NCBI GenBank assembly: GCA_016303265.1
Contig: JAEDLZ010000026.1
Span: forward strand, 1-15,580
Direction of reading: 5' to 3'
DNA: 15,580 nucleotides
From: Clostridiales bacterium
GTDB lineage: Bacteria; Bacillota; Clostridia; Monoglobales; Monoglobaceae
The position numbers and the translations under genes were made by a program. This document shows, one piece after another, positions 1 through 6,119 of this stretch (the stretch's first letter is position 1; each line of letters opens with the position of its first letter). Below the pieces are notes generated by a model. The model searched no databases and was not told the DNA's origin. It was given only the letters and a program-made list of their open reading frames with translations.

Positions 1-530
1 TTATAATAGATATATGCGCCGCCCCGGGCGGAAAAAGCTGTGCCGCCGCTGAAAAAATGCAAAACATCGGTAAGGTTCTGTCTTTTGATATATATGACCA
101 CAAGGTAAAGCTTATCGAAAGTTCCGCAAAAAGGCTCGGCATAGACATTATCGAAGCAAAGGTTCACAACGGCTGTGAAGTTTTGTCCGATTATATCGGC
201 AGGGCTGACCGGGTTTTGCTTGACGCGCCCTGCTCCGGTCTGGGCGTTATACATAAAAAGCCCGATATAAAGTGGAACCGGCGGGAAAGCGATATTTCCG
301 AGCTTACAAAGGTTCAGTCACAGCTTATAGACACCGCCTGTCAATATGTAAGAGAGGGCGGAATTTTGCTGTACTGCACCTGCACCGTTCTTAAGGAGGA
401 AAATCAGGATATAACTTCAGCCTTTCTTTCCTCTCATGACGGGTTTGAAAAAATATCCGAAAAACAGATTCTTACCGACTCGGGCGGAGAAAGCGGCTTT
501 TATATCTGCAAAATGAAAAGGAACAAATAA
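1..530 (+). CDS. rsmB: 16S rRNA m5C967 methyltransferase RsmB, 3' part (5' end outside window)
   Basis: The reading frame is open from the window edge (first full codon at position 3), and about 175 residues are visible of a family usually near 430-450, so the N-terminal NusB-like RNA-binding region is missing. The visible part is the SAM-dependent Rossmann domain. It starts with the SAM-binding motif DICAAPGGKS, encoded before the first ATG at 57, so that ATG is not the real start. Next come LSFDIYDHK, motif IV DAPCSGLGVIHKKPDIKW, and motif VI LLYCTCTV, which carries the catalytic cysteine of the RsmB/NOP2 family. Family knowledge: it methylates C5 of C967 (E. coli numbering) in 16S rRNA. 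It ends 2 bp before rlmN and is very likely in the same transcript. Identity is sure; only the 5' extent is unknown. Confidence 0.95.
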   Translation, partial: IIDICAAPGGKSCAAAEKMQNIGKVLSFDIYDHKVKLIESSAKRLGIDIIEAKVHNGCEVLSDYIGRADRVLLDAPCSGLGVIHKKPDIKWNRRESDISELTKVQSQLIDTACQYVREGGILLYCTCTVLKEENQDITSAFLSSHDGFEKISEKQILTDSGGESGFYICKMKRNK

Positions 531-532
531 TT

Positions 533-1573
533 ATGAAAACTAACCTGCGTGACCTGACCTACGGTGAGCTTGAGGAGCTTATAATAAGCCTTGGCGAGCC
601 CCGTTTCCGTGCAAAGCAAATATTTTCGTGGCTGTACAGGGGGGTTGCCTCTTTCGACGAAATGACAAATATCCCTAAAAGTCTTAAATGCAGACTTTTA
701 GAGGATTATTCCGTTTCTCTGATAACAATTGAAGAAAAATATGTGTCAAGACTTGACGAAACAAGGAAGTATCTGCTAAAATTAGATGACGGAAATTATA
801 TCGAATCCGTGCTTATGAAATATCACCACGGTTATACCGTTTGCGTGTCCTCTCAGGTGGGCTGCCGCATGGGCTGTGCCTTCTGCGCCTCTACTATCGG
901 CGGCAGAATCCGAAACCTTACTCCGTCCGAAATCATCGGTCAGGTTATGGCGGCAGAGAAAGACATCGGAGAACGCATTTCAAATATTGTCATGATGGGA
1001 ATTGGCGAACCCTTTGACAATTTTGATAATGTTATGAAGTTCCTTGAAAATGTTTCCCATCCTGACGGACTTAACATAGGCCACCGACATATAACCGTTT
1101 CAACCTGCGGCCTGGCGGATAAGATTCGTGAGCTTGCTCACCGTGCTCCGCAAATTACTCTTTCCATCTCGCTCCATGCGGCAAATAACGAAACGAGGAG
1201 CCAAATTATGCCCGTAAATCGGAAATACAGCATTGAGGCATTGCTTGACGCCTGCCGCTATTACATAGAAAATACCAACAGGCGGGTTTCGTTTGAATAC
1301 ACCTTAATAGCAGGCGTTAACGACAATACGGCGGCAGCGTCTAAGCTATATAATCTGCTCAAGGGTATGCTTTGCCATGTTAATCTTATTCCCGTCAACG
1401 CTGTTTCGGAAACAGGGTTTGAAAAGGCGGACAAGGCACAGGTTGAGGCATTTCGCGCCTACCTTGAAAAGCATGGAATTTCCGCAACAATCCGCCGTGA
1501 GATGGGCAGTGATATTAACGCAGCCTGCGGTCAGCTCCGCAGAAACAGGCTTCAAACAAACAATAACAAGTAA
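533..1573 (+). CDS. rlmN: Dual-specificity 23S rRNA / tRNA adenine-C2 methyltransferase RlmN (radical SAM)
   Basis: 346 residues, a normal length for the family. The radical-SAM cluster motif CRMGCAFC gives C111, C115 and C118 as ligands of the 4Fe-4S cluster. The MMGIGEPFDNFDNV stretch and ISLHAANN fit RlmN. The conserved C-terminal cysteine in INAACGQLR (C332) and a second cysteine in the domain core serve the methyl-transfer chemistry known for RlmN. The enzyme makes 2-methyladenosine at A2503 of 23S rRNA and at A37 of some tRNAs (family knowledge), acting in the cytoplasm. The ATG lies 2 bp after the rsmB stop, so translation is probably coupled. The order rsmB-rlmN-PP2C-kinase is the usual one in Bacillota. 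Cfr, a paralogue, is less likely because of the genomic context. Confidence 0.97.
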   Translation: MKTNLRDLTYGELEELIISLGEPRFRAKQIFSWLYRGVASFDEMTNIPKSLKCRLLEDYSVSLITIEEKYVSRLDETRKYLLKLDDGNYIESVLMKYHHGYTVCVSSQVGCRMGCAFCASTIGGRIRNLTPSEIIGQVMAAEKDIGERISNIVMMGIGEPFDNFDNVMKFLENVSHPDGLNIGHRHITVSTCGLADKIRELAHRAPQITLSISLHAANNETRSQIMPVNRKYSIEALLDACRYYIENTNRRVSFEYTLIAGVNDNTAAASKLYNLLKGMLCHVNLIPVNAVSETGFEKADKAQVEAFRAYLEKHGISATIRREMGSDINAACGQLRRNRLQTNNNK

Positions 1574-1598
1574 TTTCTAAGAAAGGTGTGATGAGAGC

Positions 1599-2351
1599 AT
1601 GAAGGTTACCGTTTTCGGAAATTCCGACGCCGGGCATATCCGTGAGCTTAACGAGGACAGCTTTGTAATCTGCGGCTTTGAAAACGGCGAAGCGCAGGGG
1701 TTTTGCATACTTGCTGACGGTATGGGCGGACATAATGCGGGGGAGGTTGCAAGTTCAATGGCAACCAAAATTATCTCAAATGAGCTTGCCCAGTCCGACC
1801 TGCACGGCGGCGAAAATGAAATTGTTTCTCAGATAACCGCCTCCTTGGATTATGCCAATAACGAAATATACAGAAAATCAATTTCCAGCCGTGAAACCTC
1901 CGGTATGGGGACAACGGCTGTGGTAGTTTATATAAACGGTTCAACGGCATATATTGCCAATATAGGCGACAGCCGGGCTTACCTTATCGACCGGGAGGAA
2001 ATGCGGCAGATAACCGTTGACCACTCCATTGTTCAGAATCTTCTTGACAGCGGTTCGATAACGCCTCAGGAAGCACGAAATCATCCGGAAAAAAATATTA
2101 TAACAAAAGCATTGGGGACTGAACCCTGCGAAGATTATGACATCTTTGAATTTCCTCTCAGGCAGGGTGATAAAATTCTTTTATGCAGTGACGGCCTTAC
2201 AGATATGCTTGAGGATTCCCGCATAATAGATATTATCAGAAGCAACGAAAGCGATGAGGCTGCAGTTAATTCCCTCATTGCCGCCGCTAACGAAGACGGC
2301 GGAAAGGACAATATTACCGCAATTTTAATCAGTTTTAACGGGGAGGAATAA
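1599..2351 (+). CDS. stp: PP2C-type Ser/Thr protein phosphatase (Stp/PrpC)
   Basis: 250 residues, the standard size for the bacterial PP2C phosphatase paired with a PASTA kinase. All the metal-binding PP2C motifs are present: RELNEDSF (D20), LADGMGGHNAGE (D40, G41), MGTTAVV, IGDSRAYLI, LLCSDGLTDML (D198) and GGKDNITAI (D237). These aspartates hold the Mn/Mg ions that activate water. The start is set by an AAAGGTG-like site about 10 bp before ATG 1599; the earlier ATG at 1591 hits a stop after three codons. It is a soluble cytoplasmic enzyme with no signal peptide or membrane segment. It ends 2 bp before the kinase gene. By family knowledge it reverses phosphorylation by that kinase, including of the kinase itself. 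Confidence 0.97.
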   Translation: MKVTVFGNSDAGHIRELNEDSFVICGFENGEAQGFCILADGMGGHNAGEVASSMATKIISNELAQSDLHGGENEIVSQITASLDYANNEIYRKSISSRETSGMGTTAVVVYINGSTAYIANIGDSRAYLIDREEMRQITVDHSIVQNLLDSGSITPQEARNHPEKNIITKALGTEPCEDYDIFEFPLRQGDKILLCSDGLTDMLEDSRIIDIIRSNESDEAAVNSLIAAANEDGGKDNITAILISFNGEE

Positions 2352-2353
2352 TT

Positions 2354-4165
2354 ATGAATTTAGTCGGAAGTGTTTTAGCCGGAAGATACGAAATTGTTGA
2401 AGAAGTCGGTTCCGGCGGAATGGCAATTGTATACCGTGCCATGGATCGGATACTTAATCGATATGTTGCCATAAAGGTTCTGCGCACAGACCTTAAAGAT
2501 GACGCCGAATTTGTGCGCCGCTTCAACATTGAGGCACAGTCTGCCGCAAGTCTTACCCATCCGAATATTGTTTCCATATATGATGTGGGTACCGACGGTG
2601 ATATTCATTATATTGTTATGGAATTTATCGAGGGGATAACCCTTAAGGATTATATAGATAAAAACGGTGAGCTTAGCTGGCGTGAGGCGGTGGGCTACGC
2701 AATCCAGATTGCGAGCGGAATCGAACAGGCTCATAAAAATTCTATTATTCACCGCGATATTAAGCCTCACAACATAATTATGACCCCGGACGGTACTCTT
2801 AAAATCACCGATTTCGGCATTGCCCGTGCGAGTATACAGTCGACCGTGACCTGCGAGGACACCGCAATAGGCTCTGTTCACTATGTTTCACCCGAACAGG
2901 CGCGGGGCGGATATGTGGACGAGAGAACCGACATCTACTCCCTTGGCATAGTTTTATACGAGATGCTGACCGGAAGAGTTCCCTTTGATAATGAGAGCCC
3001 TGTCACGATTGCCCTTATGCACCTTCAAACTGCTCCTACTCCTCCTCGGGATATAGTTCTCAGCATCCCTAAAGCTATTGAAGATATTGTGCTCAAGGCA
3101 ATTGCCAAGGAACCTTCCGCAAGATACAGCAGCATAACCGATATGAAAAATGATATGCAGGCGGTTATAGACGGAGGCGGGACTTATTCCGCTTCAAACG
3201 AGCATAACTTTGACGAGCTGGGCGGTACTGCCGTTTTCACTCCGGTTAAAGAGTCTGTAAAGCCGGATGGGGAATCTTACCCGAATAACCAGACCCCCTC
3301 GGTGAGCAGTAATCTTATTACTCCGGCCGACCGTCCTGCCGAGTATCCGTCTAACGCAGAGGATTTTGACGCTGACGAAGATGAGAACGAAGACGAGAGC
3401 GGTGAAGAAATGACGGATAAAAAGAACAAAAAAAGGAGCAAAAGCAACAACATCGTTGTAATTGCCGCATTGGCGGCTTCCCTTGCCCTTATAATTGTTA
3501 TTGTCAGCATTTTCTGGCCGTTTCTCAGGGAGGTTTTCTCACCCTCAAATGACCCGGATACTCCTGTGACAACTGTTGATTCGGCGGCAGACGACGATGA
3601 TGACAATAAGGATAAGAATGATTCTCCCACTCCGGATAAAACTTCTTCTTCAAAGACCCTGGCAAACTATCTGGGCAAAAATTATTCAAGCGTTGAGAAC
3701 GAGCTTAACAAGCTGGGTATATCAAAAATTATTGTAAGATATGATTACAGCGACACCTATGAAAAGGGTCAGATTATGAAGCAAAGTGCAGAACCGGGAA
3801 CAGATATTTCCTCTATCGGCACACTGACGGTTACGGTTAGCGAGGGCAAAAAGCCCGTAACGCAGACCCCAACGCCAAGCCATCCGGAGGAGCCAAGCTC
3901 GGGAAACAGCTCTTCCGAGCCATCCGGCAGTTCAAATGAAACACCTGCCAAGACCTATCGTCAGCGGCTTACGGTTTACGGGCCTTCTGACAAAGATTCT
4001 GCCCGTGTTGTTGTTAAGGCTAACGGCAAGACTGTTCTTGATACCGATATAGCAAGCGGCTCAAGCGAGGTTGTTTCTATACAGAGCGCCTCTGCCTCCG
4101 TTAATGTTGAAATTTATTATGATGGAGTTCTTGCAGATACACAGACTGTTGATATGACGAAATAA
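2354..4165 (+). CDS. prkC: Membrane Ser/Thr protein kinase with one PASTA domain (PrkC/Stk family)
   Basis: 603 residues. The N-terminal kinase domain (about 11-270) is complete: glycine loop VGSGGMAIVY (18-27), ATP lysine K41, catalytic HRDIKPHN (D135, N140), DFG (153-155), and GSVHYVSPEQARGG after the activation loop, which is rich in Ser/Thr. An acidic linker leads to KKNKKRSKSNN and one membrane helix (about 367-387), so the kinase is cytoplasmic and the C-terminus outside. Outside are a Ser/Thr/Asp-rich linker, one PASTA domain (about 434-497, ending LTVTVSEGKK), a Pro/Ser spacer, and a C-terminal domain (about 536-603) of predicted beta character that I do not recognise. Family knowledge: PASTA domains sense muropeptides or lipid II, and the kinase controls wall growth, translation or dormancy. 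One PASTA domain is few; B. subtilis PrkC has three. Confidence 0.95.
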   Translation: MNLVGSVLAGRYEIVEEVGSGGMAIVYRAMDRILNRYVAIKVLRTDLKDDAEFVRRFNIEAQSAASLTHPNIVSIYDVGTDGDIHYIVMEFIEGITLKDYIDKNGELSWREAVGYAIQIASGIEQAHKNSIIHRDIKPHNIIMTPDGTLKITDFGIARASIQSTVTCEDTAIGSVHYVSPEQARGGYVDERTDIYSLGIVLYEMLTGRVPFDNESPVTIALMHLQTAPTPPRDIVLSIPKAIEDIVLKAIAKEPSARYSSITDMKNDMQAVIDGGGTYSASNEHNFDELGGTAVFTPVKESVKPDGESYPNNQTPSVSSNLITPADRPAEYPSNAEDFDADEDENEDESGEEMTDKKNKKRSKSNNIVVIAALAASLALIIVIVSIFWPFLREVFSPSNDPDTPVTTVDSAADDDDDNKDKNDSPTPDKTSSSKTLANYLGKNYSSVENELNKLGISKIIVRYDYSDTYEKGQIMKQSAEPGTDISSIGTLTVTVSEGKKPVTQTPTPSHPEEPSSGNSSSEPSGSSNETPAKTYRQRLTVYGPSDKDSARVVVKANGKTVLDTDIASGSSEVVSIQSASASVNVEIYYDGVLADTQTVDMTK

Positions 4166-4166
4166 T

Positions 4167-5036
4167 ATGGAGCTTATAAACGGAACAATTATTAAAGGAG
4201 TCGGCGGTTTTTATTATATCAAAACCGCCGGCGATATAATCGAATGCCGTGCGAGGGGAATTTTCCGCAAAGAAAATATAACACCGCTTGTGGGCGACAA
4301 TGTTAAAATTAAATTAAGCGATGAAAAAACAGGCATTATCTGGGAGATTTTACCCCGGGACAACGCTCTCATTCGTCCGCCCGTTGCAAATGTTTCTCAG
4401 GCGGCGGTTGTTTTCTCAACGGAAAATCCGCGGCCTAATCTTACCGTCATCGATAAATTTATTGCGGTTTGCGAATATAACAAGCTTGACATTCTTATCT
4501 GCATAAATAAAATTGACCTGAGCTGCGGCAGGGAATACGAAAAAATATATAAGGACGCCGGTTTTGATGTTATTACTCTCAGCGCCTCCGAAAACAAAAA
4601 TATTGATATTTTATGTCAAAATCTTAAGGATAAAATAACTGTTTTTGCCGGAAATTCGGGAGTTGGCAAATCCAGCCTTTTAAACGCTGTTTTGGGCGAG
4701 GAAATTTTTAAAACGGGCGAGGTAAGCGAAAAAGTTGACAGAGGGCGGCACACGACAAGACATTCGGAGCTTCTCCCTCTCCCCTTCGGAGGATATATTA
4801 TCGACACACCGGGCTTTTCCTCCTTTGATATTTCCCGGATTCCCTGTAACGAGCTTTTCCATTGTTTCAGAGAATTTGACGGTGTAACCGAACAATGCCG
4901 ATTCTTAGACTGCAGTCACACCGTTGAAAAGGGCTGCGGAATACTCAGTGCGCTGAAAAGCGGAAAAATCAGCAAAAGCAGACACGATAATTACACTTTT
5001 TTGTATAACGAATTAAAAAATGGTAAAAGGTGGTAG
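4167..5036 (+). CDS. rsgA: Ribosome small subunit-dependent GTPase RsgA (YloQ/CpgA)
   Basis: 289 residues, as expected. There is an N-terminal OB-fold (about 1-70), then a circularly permuted GTPase with the motifs in order G4-G1-G3: NKID (114-117), P-loop GNSGVGKSS (162-170), DTPGFSSFD (213-221). The C-terminal zinc knuckle reads CRFLDCSHTVEKGC (C244, C249, H251, C257). The GRHTTRHSEL segment is the typical switch region. Family knowledge: it binds the 30S subunit late in assembly, hydrolyses GTP and releases on maturation, and is a phosphorylation target of PASTA kinases in Bacillota, which suits its place next to prkC. ATG 4167 is only 1 bp after the prkC stop and has no strong ribosome binding site of its own, so coupling is likely. 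Its 3' end holds the rpe ribosome binding site. Confidence 0.97.
   Translation: MELINGTIIKGVGGFYYIKTAGDIIECRARGIFRKENITPLVGDNVKIKLSDEKTGIIWEILPRDNALIRPPVANVSQAAVVFSTENPRPNLTVIDKFIAVCEYNKLDILICINKIDLSCGREYEKIYKDAGFDVITLSASENKNIDILCQNLKDKITVFAGNSGVGKSSLLNAVLGEEIFKTGEVSEKVDRGRHTTRHSELLPLPFGGYIIDTPGFSSFDISRIPCNELFHCFREFDGVTEQCRFLDCSHTVEKGCGILSALKSGKISKSRHDNYTFLYNELKNGKRW
5028..5033 (+). promoter_or_regulatory. Ribosome binding site AGGTGG that sets the rpe start
   Basis: AGGTGG lies inside the last codons of rsgA and 10 bp before GTG 5044. An in-frame ATG at 5020 lies before this site and has no Shine-Dalgarno match of its own, so GTG 5044 is the better start of rpe. Confidence 0.75.
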
Positions 5037-5043
5037 ACCAATT

Positions 5044-5703
5044 GTGAAAGAAATTATTATAGCTCCCTCCATTCTTGCCGCCGATATGGCGAACCTCGGC
5101 CGAGATGTGGAAGCCGTTTCAAACTGCGGCGCGGATTTTCTTCATATTGACATTATGGACGGGCATTTCGTCCCGAATCTCAGTTACTGCGCCGACACGG
5201 TCAGGGCTATCCGCCCTATCTCAAAACAAATTTTCGATGTCCATCTTATGATTGAAAATCCAAAGGCTTACATTAAGAGCTTTGCCGAAGCCGGAGCCGA
5301 CCTGATTACAATTCACGCCGAGGCGGTTTCCGACCTTAAGGATATTGCGGATAAAATTCATTCTCTCGGCGTTAAGGCAGGCGTTAGTATTAAGCCTAAA
5401 ACAGACGCAAGTGAGATTTTAGACTACATAAAGTATTTCGACTTAGTCCTTGTTATGACTGTTGAGCCGGGGTTCGGCGGTCAGTCATATATTGAGGATA
5501 TGAACAAAAAAATCGCCGTTTTAAGGTCCGCTATTGACGATTTGGGGAAAGATATTCGTCTTGAGGTTGACGGCGGTATTAAGCTTGATAATATTCATAT
5601 GCCGCTTGAGCACGGCGCGGATGTTATTGTTGCAGGCTCTGCTGTGTTTAAAGCGAAAAGCCCTGCCGAGGTTGTGCGAAAGATGAAGGAAACAAAGATA
5701 TAG
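5044..5703 (+). CDS. rpe: Ribulose-phosphate 3-epimerase
   Basis: 219 residues from GTG 5044 (the frame can be extended to ATG 5020, giving 227 residues, but that ATG lies before the ribosome binding site and family members begin a few residues before APSIL). It is a TIM barrel with the expected motifs: IAPSILAADM (S9), HIDIMDGHFVPN (H34, D36), DVHLMIENP (H67), VEPGFGGQ, EVDGGI (D176) and VAGSAVF. The His and Asp residues bind the metal and act as acid/base. It interconverts ribulose 5-phosphate and xylulose 5-phosphate in the pentose phosphate pathway in the cytoplasm. It is the last gene of the operon here: a terminator follows 6 bp after the stop. In many Bacillota a thiamine pyrophosphokinase gene comes next; none is present here. 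Confidence 0.96.
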   Translation: MKEIIIAPSILAADMANLGRDVEAVSNCGADFLHIDIMDGHFVPNLSYCADTVRAIRPISKQIFDVHLMIENPKAYIKSFAEAGADLITIHAEAVSDLKDIADKIHSLGVKAGVSIKPKTDASEILDYIKYFDLVLVMTVEPGFGGQSYIEDMNKKIAVLRSAIDDLGKDIRLEVDGGIKLDNIHMPLEHGADVIVAGSAVFKAKSPAEVVRKMKETKI

Positions 5704-5709
5704 TGCAAC

Positions 5710-5729
5710 ACCCCGTAAATTTACGGGGT
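5710..5729 (+). terminator. Palindromic terminator after rpe
   Basis: A 20-bp perfect inverted repeat (ACCCCGTAAA / TTTACGGGGT) lies just after the rpe stop and is followed by ACTTTTG. The stem is strong but the T-run is short, so termination may be partial. It closes the rsmB-to-rpe operon and separates it from the oppositely oriented DUF1294 gene. Confidence 0.75.
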
Positions 5730-5794
5730 ACTTTTGTGAAATAAGGCGGGTAAGCGTCTATTGAAATCGCGTCGGAATATCTCCGAGCAAGTAT

Positions 5795-6055
5795 CTAACT
5801 CAGCCACTTAAAGACGGCAAAACAGTTTAAAATCGCCGCCAAAGGCACAGCTATCAAAAATTTCGGTTTTCTTATCTTATGCCGGAAAATTAACATTCCA
5901 AGTAGGGCTCCGCCGCCTCCCATTAAAAAAGACAATCCGATGAGAGTACTCTCTCTTATCCTCCGTTTGCGGCGTATGCTTTTCACCTTGTCCGCACCAT
6001 ACAGGGCGAAAACCGCCACATTCCATATAATTAGCATAATGTAACAGTTATTCAT
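5795..6055 (-). CDS. DUF1294 family small membrane protein
   Basis: 86 residues, the usual DUF1294 length. The family pattern is clear: an N-terminal hydrophobic helix (about 5-20, IMLIIWNVAVFALYG) followed by ADK, a basic stretch KSIRRKRRIRESTL, a Gly-rich helix FLMGGGGALLGMLIF, then the family hallmark RHKIRKPKF, and a last hydrophobic helix IAVPLAAILNCFAVF. So it has about three membrane segments with a basic loop. The function of the family is unknown. GGAG at 6061-6064 lies 5 bp before the ATG. There is no clear promoter of its own: the region just upstream is the terminator hairpin of the large neighbouring gene, so expression may come from read-through. It faces the rpe operon tail to tail. 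Confidence 0.88.
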   Translation of the reverse strand: MNNCYIMLIIWNVAVFALYGADKVKSIRRKRRIRESTLIGLSFLMGGGGALLGMLIFRHKIRKPKFLIAVPLAAILNCFAVFKWLS

Positions 6056-6076
6056 TTTTTCTCCAACATATTAAAA

Positions 6077-6102
6077 GGTTGCCCGAAATAAATCGGGCAA
6101 CC
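6077..6102 (-). terminator. Intrinsic terminator of the zinc-ribbon membrane protein gene
   Basis: A perfect 10-bp stem (arms GGTTGCCCGA at 6077-6086 and TCGGGCAACC at 6093-6102) with a 6-nt loop. On the minus strand it is followed by TTTTAATAT, and on the plus strand by CTTTTT, so it could work both ways. It lies 18 bp after the stop of the 678-residue gene and just before the ribosome binding site of the DUF1294 gene. Confidence 0.88.
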
Positions 6103-6119
6103 CTTTTTATAATATCTTA

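Noticed and set aside
5020..5043. ATG 5020 as the rpe start
   Set aside because: It precedes the AGGTGG ribosome binding site, would overlap rsgA by 17 bp, and adds residues not expected before the first barrel strand.
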